Shown here piece after piece: positions 50,613 through 63,500 of a DNA stretch of 64,000 nt. The DNA comes from Todiramphus chloris collaris. Its lineage: Eukaryota; Chordata; Aves; Coraciiformes; Alcedinidae. The DNA lies in assembly GCA_025345505.1 (NCBI GenBank), contig JANVCC010000012.1, positions 13,987,970-14,051,969 on the forward strand, in the 5' to 3' direction. Position numbers and translations under genes: made by a program. The number at the start of each line of letters is the position of its first letter. The stretch's first letter is position 1. The notes beneath the pieces were generated by a model, which was given only the letters and a program-made list of their open reading frames with translations, did no database searches and was not told the DNA's origin.

Positions 50613-51335
50613 GAATCACAGAATTCCAGAATGGTAGGGGTTGGAAGGCCCCTATGGAGATCATTTAGTCCAACTTTCTTGCTAAAGCAGGTTCACCTAG
50701 GACAGGCTGCACAGGAATGTGTCCAAGAGGGTTTTGAAAGTCTCCAGAGACAGACTCCACAACTTCTCTGGACAGCCTGTTCCAGTGTTCTGTGACCCTC
50801 ACAGTAAAGAATTTTCTTCTTAAGTTTAGGTGGGACTTCCTGTGTTCCAGTTTGTACCCATTGACCCTTGTCATATCACTGGTCACCACTGAAACAAGAC
50901 TGGCCCTGTGCTCGACACCTGCCCTTTAGACATCTGTAAACATTAATAAGATCCCCTCCAAGTCTTCTGTTCCACAGGCTTAACAGCCCCAGATCTCTCA
51001 GCCTTTTTTAGTAAGAGATGTTCCAGTCCCCTCATCATGTTTATCACCCTCTGTGGGACACTCTCAAATAGTTTCCTGTCTCTCAGAATAGGGAGCCCAG
51101 AACTGGACACAGTACTCCAGATGTGGCCTCACTAGGGCAGAGCAGAGGGAGAACTACCTCCCTTGACCTACTGGCCACAGACTTCATAATGCATCCAAGG
51201 ATACCATTGGCCTTATTGGCCACAAGAACACATTGCTGGCCTGTTGTCCACTAAGATTCCCAGATCCTTCTCTGTGGAGCTGCTTTCCAGCAGGTCAAGC
51301 CCTAACCTATACTCTTTCCTGTTACTCAAGTTCAT
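50613..51335 (-). mobile_element. CR1 LINE, 5'-truncated
   Basis: About 720 bp with tail AGAATCACAGAATTCCAGAATGG at the low end. The high end still shows the reverse complement of the ORF2 C-terminal block (GAGAAGGATCTGGGAATCTTAG on the minus strand, Glu-Lys-Asp-Leu-Gly), followed by a small deletion in the Met-Ser-Gln-Gln-Cys block. Frames are broken. Same-sense as DMD. Confidence 0.93.
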
Positions 51336-52918
51336 CATCTAAGCTACACATCATGTCACGAAATAAATTTGGGGGCAATTATATGTAAATTATATTTAAA
51401 ATAAAGTTGTAAAATAAATTATTCCCTCAAGGAACCTATAGTGCTAAATTACAGAGAAGAGTCAGGAACATGTATCTACCTCAGCTTCCTACAACTGAGA
51501 AAACAGCTTCTTGGACACCATAAAAATAGGAGAGCGTCTTTGAAGTATTGATAGGAATAGGAGAGACAAGAGTGCCTTGCCTGTTGTTCATGTCCTTTCT
51601 TTTAGATAAAAACAGCACTGTGAGATAATATGGGTACTGCCTGTATTATACATTCTTAGGTATAACTTAATGAAGTACATATTTTTTCTGATGGAAAAAT
51701 ACTTAGGTTATATGTTAGGTGAGCATGAAGGTGACAATAAAAATAAATTCACCATGTATTTCATGTCATATTTATTAACATTCCTTCATTTATCATATGA
51801 TGTCATACTTTTAGTCTGTCTACACTACCAATATTTAATCGGTCATAGATTGTTTCAGAAACATTTGGTAACCCATGTATATAGTACAAAGCATTCTCCA
51901 CTTATTGTTAACTATGTGTCACATGGAGTATTCTTTGCCCCTGTATGATTAAATTCATCTCCATGCTTAAAGTTAAATGAATATATTAATTAAAAAATAG
52001 GATAAATCCGCACTAGCTTCAAAATTATATCTAATATTACAGAAGATGTACAAAATGTCACATACAAATTTTGTTGAAAATACAAACCAGAGGAGTAATT
52101 AACACAGCTGAGAATTCATGTTGCTAGAAGTACAAAAGTAGAAAGTAAAATTAATTATTCTGATCTCTCTCATATGTTTACTTATCAAAACAGGCCTCAG
52201 GGGGGCACATGATGTATTTTAACCAGACAATAAAAAACCAGTACGTAATTGTACAACTCCTTAGTGTAACTGGTTTATACCCTTGAAAATCCCCCAGAAA
52301 GTATCTGTGTGAATCACCTCAACTACTACACTGCTGTCAGTTCAGACAAATGATGCTGCAAATACAGATTTATATAAACAAACAGCATGTTTATAATGCA
52401 ACAGCTTAATGTAATTACATCATCAGGTAATTAAAATGTACAGTTATGTAAGTCTAACCCTTCTCTTTCTGCTACTGAATGAACTACTAAATACAAGGGT
52501 AAGATTAATCTTTATTACTGACACTTGAGTTAATGGTATTTGAACATAAAAAAAAAAAAACCCAAAAAAACCCAAACCCTAGAAATGTGAGATTTTCCTA
52601 GACAAGCAACTTCTGCTATATAAAACACTTTCTGCACAGCAAGGTATTATTTTCCTAGTTGTTTAAAAAATAAAGCTTGAGAGTGTAAAGAAGAAAAATA
52701 TTGAATCAATAAAGGCAAAATAAACATTTTAGTAACAAGGAGATAAAGCTAAGACTGAACTAAGACATTTAGGTTTTTCATCATTTGTGTAGTGAAACTC
52801 TATCAAAAAATTATAACTATTGACTGAAAAAAGCGGATTAAAACAGAATGTATTTTCACATTATCCAAGCCATGCAACTGGATAATGAACAAGAGAGAAA
52901 CTGAAGATTTAAGTCCAT

Positions 52919-53345
52919 ATCACAGAATCATAGAATGCTTTGGATCGGCAGAGACTTTAAAGATCTCTATGGTTCAAAACCCCCTGCCATGGTCAGGGAC
53001 ACCTCCCACTAGACCAGGTTAGTCAAAGCCCCATCCAACCTGTCCTTGAACAATTCCAGGGAGGTGGGAATCCAGAGCTTCTTTGGGCAACCTTTTCCAG
53101 TGCCTCATCACACTCACGGTAAAGAATTTCTTCCTTTTATCTAATCTAAATCTACCCTCTTTCGTCTTGAAACTGTTACTCCTCATCTTATAAGTACACT
53201 CCCTGATAAAAAGTCCTTCCCCTGGAGCTGAATACAGTGCTTCAGGTGGGGTCTCAAAAGAGTGCAGTAGAGGGGGAGAATCTTCTTCATCAACTTGATG
53301 GCCACACATCTTTTGAAGTGCAATGTCATATTTAACCACAACTTC
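52919..53345 (-). mobile_element. CR1 LINE fragment with internal deletion
   Basis: Tail CACAGAATCATAGAATGC at 52921, then CCCCTGCCATGGTCAGGGAC, CTAGACCAGGTTAGTCAAAGC, TCCAGGGAGGTGGGAATCC and GTAAAGAATTTCTTCC. At about 53215 the sequence jumps from the 3' UTR part to GAATACAGTGCTTCAGGTGG, which lies several hundred bases further 5' in CR1, so a segment was lost. Same-sense as DMD. Confidence 0.9.
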
Positions 53346-53505
53346 CATAAACTCTATAAACCTAAGTAGTCTAAGTTTCTTTCAAAAAGACTTGTGAGAC
53401 AGTGATCTTTAATCAGAAACTATTATTTTGTTTTAGTTCCTAGAATCTGGATTCAGCTTGTCTGATAAGAGAGCAAAAAAAGAAAAAAGGACTTTGAATG
53501 GGAGG

Positions 53506-53519
53506 AAAAAAAAAAAAAA
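53506..53519. repeat. Poly-A run (14) in an A/G-rich patch
   Basis: An A14 run within a purine-rich patch of about 60 bp (53474-53533). No element was recognised. Confidence 0.8.
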
Positions 53520-56500
53520 GAAAAAAAGAGAGAGAATTGGAAAAAAGTAATCCTCACTAACAGCATTTAGGTTCCTTACTATGTTGTGGCTTGAGGCTAT
53601 ACTGCACTGGATGTTAGAAAACATATTAAGGACATGGATTGTATTTGAATGTGTCTGGTTTTATGCATGTACAATTTATATAGCAAATTTCTTGGGATAC
53701 GAGTCATTTCCTAATGTGTTTTATAGGGTAAGGGCATTTATGTCCCACAGTACAGAGTTACAGAAAAGCTTATTGCTATTTATGTTTTATGGGTGTGATG
53801 ATATGGACTAGTGAGCAATAGCCCCCTTTTCACAAAGTACATAAATGCCGTTTTCTGAAATATCACTGATTTATTAAAGCCACTTTTTGTTTGAACCTTT
53901 TATACACATAAACTGTGCGCAAATCGCCACACTTCTGTGATATTCTTACTTTTCATCCTTATACATCAAAGTGAATTTTGAGAGGAAACTCTTGCAAGCA
54001 GGGCATGAAGACTGGACAAATCAATGCAGCAATAACTGAGGAACAGAAGAAAATCCATACTATCTCTCCTAACCATTCAGCTGACATCAATAAAATGGCC
54101 TTATTGACAAAACTGTGCTCTGAGAAGTAAGAGTCCTTACTATTTACTCCATTATCCAGTTTTGCAGCAACACAGATATGCAAAATTTGCACTACTACCA
54201 GGAAACTGTACCTGTTTGGACAGAAAGCTTTACAATGATGAGTATTAATAGTGAGTACTATGTTATGAGACAGTGCAATACCTAACATTGCAAATATTAA
54301 TTAATTAACTTTACAGATAAGCACTCTCAGACTATTATATAAATTTACTCTTTTTTACTTTAAAATTATTTTCTTATGTTATTCAAAGTATTTTTTTTTA
54401 ATTAAAAGTTTTATATAAGAACAACCATAGCATAATATTTGACCTTTTGAACTATAGAGCAGTTCATAAATGTAGATGTGGCTTTCTGCTTATAGCTGGC
54501 CTCAGTGCCAGAGAAGGATCAAGGACATAACTTGCTACTGTATCTGTAGCCATAGCCTCAATTAATTTATTCTCTTTCTCACTGACTTTTACTGTCATTG
54601 TCCATTCACCTGATATGAAACTCACATACACATCTATCGGTTACTAGTGGAGAAACAGAAGTTTATGCAAGTCTGTGTTATCATCTGCACATATGTCCCT
54701 CCAGTAATAGTGAATTGCTGCAAAAGCACCATTTATCATTTGTGAAGAATACAAAGTCTCTAGAAAAACCTACAGATGCTACAAGGGCTTCACAGATAGT
54801 AACACATTGTACTACTGAGTAAACAAATGCACTGCTTGGTTCAATTAACTTATGGTTAACGTTCCTGAACCTAAAGCATTTGCTGTTACTGAAATCTCTA
54901 AGACAACTGACATAAAATATGATGTTTTAATTACTAAGAACACACACTAGTAAAACGGCACATCCTTTTACATTAATTTTAGTTAATGGCTATGTCTCAA
55001 TTCTGTGATACTTTAAAGAAATGGAAGAAGATGCAAAACTCAAATGGCCACTTTACTGCAATTGTTAAAAAAAAAATACAGAAAAGAATATGGTCTTTCC
55101 CAATTGTTATTAAAAAAAAAAAAAAAGCCTCATTTCTTTTTTGTAAAAAGAATTTTTCTTCTACTCGGAAAAAAGAAATAAAAAAAATACCATCTTTAGA
55201 AAAGATATCCATCAGACTCCCTTCAGTGGAAGGGCATTTCAAAAGCCACTTGTCCTTGTTATATTCTGAGATTTCTTTTGGAGACTTAAAACTGGTACAT
55301 TTTTTAGGCTGACACAAACAGAGATAGGACCAAGAAGAAAACAAAGTCAATTTACATAGAGACGGATCAGCATACAGATGGAAATGAAAAAATCGCACAA
55401 CAAACTGCACTATATTTCCTCCTACAGTCATCAACTCTAACTAAAGTCTAAAATTATTGTGCTGTTGGAGAGGTATATATGAATATTTTGGGACTAACAA
55501 ATAACAACTGGTTTGGTTTTTTTTTTTGCCACTGCATACTAACATTTCTCATAAGAAGATGTAAGAATATTTCTCTTGTACTGCCAAGATGAGTGAACAG
55601 AATGATGTTTGCTTTTTGGAAGTGAAACAAATAGAGAATCTACAACAGTTTTTACCCTTCCTGCCTTAGAAGGCAGGATATTCAAATTCCAAAAACCTGA
55701 AAAGAAAATTGAAAATTTAATCTTACATTTCAACTGAAGTGCAGAAAAATCTTTAGAAAAGGGCTTACAGTTCAAAGCTTTTGTTCACATGATGGATATT
55801 CTTATGTACTTCATTAATTATTTATGTAGGTAGGGACCTGTAAGCATTTATTTTTCCTTTCTTCTATAGCACTGTATGGTTCTTATGTGGAAGCCAAAAA
55901 CCTCAAGACACTAGTTGAAAAGATAATCAGAACTAAAAAGCTCCATTACAGTTAAAAATTAAGCATTTGTACTAAATTTTTAGGTATCTCTATTTTGCCA
56001 AATAATCCATTTTTCAATGATCACATAAAAAATAGCTTCTGCAAATACTTGAGAATTCAATTGTTTTAGCATGGTTACAACAAAAGCCTAATACAGAGAA
56101 TATAAAAAAGATAGCATATATTGAAAATTAACCACTCAGTCTAGAACTATTTTCCATTCAATTCTGTCCAGAATCATGAGACTGAATTCAGAAAACACGA
56201 GGGCTAACGTATGTTACTATAAAATCAAATTAGCATAAAGACAGATCACTGTTAAAAATGTGTCTCAGACTTCACTTTTGTCTGGTGCAACAACTGTAGA
56301 TTTTAGAATACAGTGTAATGGAATTTAGCAGCAATTCAGTCAAATAGTTTAAATGATGTATTAATACACTAGTGTCCAAAGAAGGTAGCAGTATTTCCAC
56401 CCAATGTACTTACTTACATAATCACTTCTAACTGAAAGTTTTCACAATATGTTTTTCATAAAAAATTAAAAATAATTAAGGAATAAAGCCTTCAGTGCCT

Positions 56501-57378
56501 GGAATTTCCAGTTTTTATCTTTCTGTCAGCATGAAAGTCGTTCACTATCAAGGAATATTGGAAGAAAAGGCCCTGCCTTACAAACAGCAGATAAATCTCA
56601 TAATTAAGAAATCTAAGACCTCACAAACACATATGTGTATAATTCTCAATAACTGTAGTGAAGAAAGTATACTTAAAGTTTAAACAAATTTTTCAACAGC
56701 ACTATCTCAATTAATTTGTCTTTCTCCTCAAGATTCTCCAGAACACCAAATTTTACTTTCTGTCTCTTTTAAATGTTTTTTGTGTTTTTTTTGTTTTTCA
56801 TTTCCAGAGGAAAATAACTGTCTGAAAATTGTCCAGACATTAACTACGAAAATTTTAATCACTATCTCAACAGAGCATGTTGACAATATTCAGCCAAATA
56901 TCAAATTAACATTTTTCATGTATTTGAAATTAATGGAGGAAAACTAATTCAGTTAAGTTACAGAGAATAAACTTGATGCAATTTATATAACTTCCATATC
57001 AGAAATGTTTAATAAACTCTCATGTCTGTTAAGTGCTTAACTCAAGACTATAGTTTGGTAGAGTAATTCATTTGTATGTGAAAAAAAAAATAGATCTGAA
57101 CACCCAGCAGTTTTCCTTCTGTACATTTTAAAGCCATACTTCAAGAAACTTTTTCAAATGTGTTATAATGGCAAAAGATGTCAGACAGTATCATGATGTG
57201 ACTCATGTTATATCCCTACAACAATTCCCAAAACAACACTTAAACCTCAGCAGTAGAACCAGTTCTCTTTTCAAAACAATTTCAGGTGTTTTTTTAATAG
57301 ATGCACACTGGAAAAATGAAGCAACAAACCATCACTTTGGATACCTCACATGTCTCTAAACTGAAGCACTTGACGTAC

Positions 57379-57568
57379 CTGCCACTGTTTCATGAGCTCC
57401 CGAACAGTTTTGGCATCCTCTAGTATCTTTTCTTTATGTGTAGTGTCCTGAAGGACATTTGCAGTTGTTTCAGCTTCTGTAAGCCAAGCAAGGAACTTTT
57501 CAAGATCCAGGTAGAATTGCTGCAACATTCTCAGGGCTGATTCCAATGCAGCTTCACGCTCACAAACC
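57379..57568 (-). CDS. DMD: Dystrophin exon 55 (spectrin repeat 22, first half)
   Basis: A 190-bp exon. The first base completes an Arg codon begun in exon 54, and 63 full codons follow, ending in phase 0. The acceptor reads TTGTGCAG and the donor GTACGTCA. The peptide contains EKFLAWLTEAETTANVLQ, which is identical to human dystrophin as I recall it; overall 50 of 63 residues match. It forms helix A and part of helix B of spectrin-like repeat 22, with the hallmark helix-A tryptophan at residue 28 of the exon. Changes from human include Ser to Cys at residue 2, a Glu-Thr-His triplet replaced by Ser-Ala-Leu at residues 10-12, and Pro to Tyr at residue 19. It lies 47.4 kb of genomic sequence upstream of exon 56. 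No frameshift or stop is seen. Confidence 0.97.
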
Positions 57569-60500
57569 CTGCACAAGTACAAATAGTCAAATGCAGCACT
57601 TTTAGGAAGAAAACAAACCTTAATCATTAAATCAAAATATAACGGAACTTGCACTGTTATGTTTTGCATTTATTATGAATTGTGGTGATCTGGATTTTCC
57701 TGTCTAGTTTTATAGTAACTCACAGACTAAGATACTAGATTTTAACAGATCTAATATCTAAAGTTGTAATTTATCATAACTTTACCAGGAGATCATGAAA
57801 TTTCTAAGTGCTAACCTCTATTGCAAATCCTGTTTGCTCTCATGAAGAGGTTGTAATAAGTAAGGTACATGTGATGTACGCTAATTGAAGAAAGAAAAGA
57901 AACTAAAAATACACACAAGTTTTGCCAACTGGCAGTGATTTAACGTGTTTTTGACATGCATATGGATAAATTGCAGCACAGGATAGCAAAACGAGGAAAA
58001 TTCATTCAGAATACACGTTAGGAGAGCAATTAAAAAAAAAATAAAAAAAATCCTTGAGTCAAATCCCACAGTAGCTGCCATATTTCTATCATATTTCCAA
58101 TCCTTTAGTGTGTAATTTGCTTTCCCCAATGATTTTGTGAAAAAGGGAACATATTTCTGGACCTGTTTTTGATTCAAAAAACTAAGAAAGCTCTTGAATG
58201 CTTCACCACAAAGTCATCCACGAATTTTTTAAAACTTAAAAGTTGACTGGATTTTTATCTCAAATGCACCTGTTGCTATCTTCAAGAATACATCCTCATC
58301 ATGACTTGTATTAGAATGTTTCCCCATGGGCCTTATAAGAGGGGAGCAAGACACACTTATCTTCAGACAAGTGAACATGATCTCTTTCCCAACTTTATTC
58401 TACATGGGCATAAACATGGCTTGTGGTTAGGCCACTTTTCAAACTTAAAACAACTGTGATGGAACCATGTGTTTTTCTTCTGTTAAACTAAAAAATAACA
58501 ACACAGCTATCACATCTAAATATACTAACAATACACAGGAAATCAGTATAAACTTAGGAAGAAGATAATAAGAAACAGAAAATCTTTTACCTGGAAAATT
58601 TACCTGGAAAATTTAAACTGAAAAATAGCACCACATTTGTTCAATAGAGCTTGGAAATGGAATAAACTTACATAAAATAAAAATATTTTATCCATTCTTT
58701 CAGAACACAATTCTGTTGTAAGAATATCTATTGTAAGATATGCTTTATAGCACTATTCCAATTCAATTTTTGGTGTGCAACATGATAGCTATCATCAGTT
58801 CCTTTGCAGAATCAGATATAAAATTTTTTCACATGCAGTTCCTTCAAAACATTAAAGACATATTTTTAACTACAAGCCACCTGAATTCCTGTAAATACAC
58901 AAATAATAGCATTATGCAAATACACAGTGAAATGAAAAAAATAAATTAAAAAAAAAAAAAAAGATAAAAAAAAAAAGAGAGGGCTTAAGTATATTTGTCA
59001 TATATAGAACTTTTTGCATGGTATCCTGAGAAGTAGGACCCACAGCTACTTTCATCCACTTGTGTAATTACCTCGTATTATTTTAATGTATAAAAAGAAG
59101 AACACAAGCACATATATGATAGGTATATTCAAAGAGAGAGCTATTAGAAATATTGCTCCAATTCAGAATTTACGTTTTAGGAGACCTGCCAGACTACATG
59201 AAAAAATGTAGTATTTTAATAATCTGGGTGAAGAATGAAGTTTTATTTATGAAGAATCTTCTATTCTACAATGCACAGAAATCTTATAGCACATAATTCT
59301 TTCAGCCTGCAGAAATGTGCTACTTATGTATAAGCACACTAATACACCCATTGGAAAATATCTAGTACTTTGTATTTTAAATTCTTATACATTTAAATTT
59401 CACTAAACATTCAGCTACATTGACAGCTCTGCAGCATATCAATAAGCTTTACTGGGCTTTCTAATTACTTCAAAATTATGAGGTTAGAATAGAGAAAAGG
59501 TCTAAAAATGAAGAATAAACTATCAAATCCAGCATGTGATAAGATAAATTGCACAAAATTATAGGGGAGACAAGAAAACGTATATTGAACAACAAATTAT
59601 TGCACAAAACCAAAATAAAGATGCTGTCTTTCTAGACTGTATCATTCAAATATGTTTAATTCCATAGTGAGTGCAAGCTATAAGAAAAGAACATGAAGTA
59701 AGCAGAAATATATTTTAGTATAAATGGAAAACTGCACTGTAAGAACATGACAAAATTATTCTGGAATACTAAAAGATAATTGTTACAAAAAATATTTTTT
59801 AATGGAATGATTCTGATATTTTCTGTTCTACTGTGATGCAAAAATAAGCACAGAGTGCTATAACCAAAAGCTTCTTATTCATGGGAGAAATACTACAAAT
59901 GGGATTAATCTAATTTTCATCTAGACACCCAGATGTGAGACAACTACCCTCCCTCTGTAAAACATGGAGGCAACCATTTTCGGAATTTATTTCCTCCTCT
60001 TTTGCCTGTACACATCTGTTGAATCAGATTCAAGGACAGAGTAATTTTTTTTTTATTATTATTATTATTAATTTTTTTTTCTCTCAATGAAAATAATAGG
60101 TTACATAAAGATAACAAAATTTTAATTTTACACAATTAAAGGTAGTTAAGGTGGGCCTAAATCTAGTCTGGGAACTGAATTTTAGGAACCAGTATCATCA
60201 GCAACAGTGGACTGACCAACTCTAGTTTTTATATGAGCTTTGCTGCAAGACAGAAATTACAGTACTCTCTTAAGAATATGTTAGCTGCAGGCTTCAAATT
60301 GAGGGAAAATGGAAGCACATCAGAGGAAGCAAGTCACACAGTGTGTATAAGTGTGAACATTGATATTCACAGGAAGTTTTTAAGGGTTTAAAAAAAAAAA
60401 TCCATGGGAAAAATAAAACCAAATCAAAACAAAACAAAACCCACAAAAACCAAACCAGCCTCTGCTAGAAGACATCAATGTGATGCTGAGAACTTTTAAA

Positions 60501-63500
60501 GCTAATATTTTTATAAACATAGCTATTTACAAAAGTTTGGGAAAATAAGCAGGGAAAAATTAAGTTATCAGAAATCTATTTGACCTTCAAGTTCATAACA
60601 AGGTATTTTAAATAGAAGTCAGAATCTGTGCCATAATATACAAACAAAATAAACACATACAATAAAATACAAAAATCTATACAACTGAACATCCTATGGA
60701 ATCTAAAAAGAAGAGAAAATGCTGATGTAGGGGAACAAAGGTGTCATAAAATATATTGCAAGAATTCTTCATGCAAAAGTCCCCAGTCTCGTACAATACA
60801 AGGAATTCCATGGATGTGAATAACAGATTTTTCTTTAGCTGTAGCTACATAATTTGGAATGAATGATTCACATTTTCCGAGTATCTGACTACTCAAAATT
60901 GTAACACTTTGCAAGATATGTTGCAAGGGTCAGTGTTTAAAGCTTTGAGATGCTCAGATAACAGGAAACACTGGCATTGTGCTCTGCACTACCTATGTAC
61001 ACTACACTGTGTTAATACAGAATACATACTACATAAGGTAGTATATGGAAGAGTGAGCACAGAAAATATTCATAATAGACAAACTAATAAATTTCTGTTT
61101 TACAGGTATTTCTTTGAGGGCAATAACAGTGGAGAAATTCTGAATCGTTCACTGTTCTAAATTACACTGAATTACACTTCCATCTTCAGACTGTGGTGAT
61201 CTAATGTTATCACACTGAGATGTAAAATATCCAGGACTACTGTCTGACAAATTACCAGTAAATGCTTTTACTTCTATAGTTCATGTGGTTCTCTCTATAT
61301 AAGTGTATTTTCTCCTTTCTGACATTACGATTCCATAAAATTAAAATCAAAAGTTACCTGAATTGCCCTTTTCTGGAGCCAACTATCACAGACAATTTGA
61401 ACTACATGAATTTTCCTATCTTCCTGATAATGTTGGGAGCAGTTTGCACTTCATGAGGTTCATATCACTTCTGCTGGTGTGACAAAGGAACAATTGCAAA
61501 GCTTTATTTGAATGTTTAATTTTTACTACTAAATAAATTTAAGCTCTTACTGGTAACTATTCTTCAGCTGCTTTAACATGGACTGATAAAGAAACAACCA
61601 AAAAGGCAGAATAATTTAGCTCAGATAAAGTGGGAACATGATGAGATGTCACAGGCATGGAAATTAAATCCTTAGAATAACTGTTATTGATAAAATTTTG
61701 AAATGCAAATTAAAAATTAACCAACCAATTTATTTTGGTAATGCTGCTTAGAGGAACTTTGCTGCAGAATCTATATTCTATAGTGCTAGGTAAAGTTATT
61801 AATACGTGCTAGTAAGTGATTAAGCTGCAGATTAATTCTGGAATGGCTCATACATGTTAAGTGTGGAAAACTATGTTGAGACAGCATATTAAGCACTGCT
61901 TTTATGTGGTTTTCTGGATCTCAACCAGCTTTACACGTCACTCAGGGACACAGTATTTTTCAACAGTTGCTTATATGTTCCTTTTAGTTTGATCACCCTG
62001 GTAGAGATTACCAGCTTTTCTCTCATGCAGAGCATTGGCATGTGCATGTGGATCTGTATTTTTTGAGTGATCTTCACATACACATGCTTATGTCCTACTA
62101 TCCCTGTTTTGTCTGGCTTGTAGGAAAGCATTCTTCATCAAGCTGATCCTAAAGTAATGGAGATGGCTCACCAGTGTGCAATTCTACCTCTGAAATGACT
62201 TCTATACTATAAAGCCTCAAAATGCCACTAAATGCAGAGCTACAATGTTAGCATCTGAACCAAGCCAAAGATCAGCATTCAGATGTAGCTGATGTTGACC
62301 TGCAGGCCTTTATCCTCCCATTATTCTGAGAGAGGAACCAGGATATATTTGGTGTGCTGGTACAGAATTTTGTACCTGAAAGACGGGCTTTCAGATTTTT
62401 TTCCGTCATTTTATGCTTTAGTCCCTTCCTGTAACAACTACGGGACAAATCTGATGAAAAAGCTACCTCTTAAAAGGCAACAGTAACATTCCAGAACCCT
62501 TTGCCTGATCTTTGTCACTGCTAATATCTCCCTGAAGACAGCTGATGTGGAGAACTGAAAGAAAGGAAGATTTCATTTTAGTGGTGGAAAGGTCTATGAA
62601 TAAAGAAAGAAAAAATGCCTCTCTTTGAGCCTTCTGGGAACATACAGATACTGCCCTGCTGATTCAGGCATATGAACAAGGTTCCTACCAGTGACATATT
62701 TCTGTCTTTATTTCTATGTGCAGTGCTTCTCTTGGCCTTACATTTCTTTCTCAATCATGTGATCTACTGGCTGAAAACTCTCAGTATCTTCAGATAAATC
62801 AAAAGTCATCTCTGCCTTGACTGCTCTGTATGATTATACAGATATACTGATTATGTATGAATAACCAGTGAAATGATTTTAAATTCCAGGTGTAATTGTG
62901 CATACAGAGAGACTAAGTGCAACAGCTGCTGCAAAATAAATACACAAAATTCTCTGTGGATTCTATTAAATTCTGCAGGAAAGAAGAACAAAATCCCTCA
63001 ATGCCCTGATCGACAATTGGAACTCGCTCTCTGTCTTGATATGAACACAGTATTGCTCTTTCCTTGACAGTCACATATAGTTTCCTAAATGGTAACACTC
63101 TCTTCAGATACTAAAACTATCCTAAAGCATCCCCTGATCATAGTAGTAAGCCTATATAATTTATATTTTCTTAAAAATCTGTTGACACAAAGAGGAAATG
63201 CTTGAAAGAGAAGTTATTCATTCTGCTAAGCAAGATGCAATTGTTTTTTCCTGACCACTTTTTCTATTGTAAAACTGTAAAACCAGAACATATGTTGTAT
63301 TAAAAAATGTTTCTGGTTTTCATGTACTTAGGAAAGTGAATGCAGCAAGAGAAATAAACTATTTCTTTCACCGTTGTTCATTGGCTGGCTTGCTTTTTAG
63401 TCTTATACTTGTCACAACCATTTTCAAAATAGCCAGACCCTGTACAAAAATAAAACAAACATAAAAACTCCCAGCATTTTCGTTTGAATTGCTCTCTTTG

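Larger units (their letters stand above)
9965..57378 (-). other. DMD intron 55
   Basis: Complete intron of 47,414 bp from donor GTACGTCA at 57378 to acceptor CTTCCATAG at 9965. The human counterpart is well over twice this size, from memory. The Dp116 first exon and its presumed promoter lie near its 3' end. All CR1 fragments, the polypyrimidine tract and the TATTC microsatellite are inside it. Long stretches such as 15050-23640, 35000-49190 and 53350-57378 hold only AT-rich unique-looking sequence, short homopolymers and chance open frames, and I see no gene in them. Confidence 0.92.

Noticed and set aside
54997..55434. A 145-codon open frame on the minus strand, overlapped by a 108-codon frame on the plus strand
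   Set aside because: Phe/Lys-rich translation of A- and T-run sequence, no recognisable domain, no exon borders; a chance frame inside intron 55.
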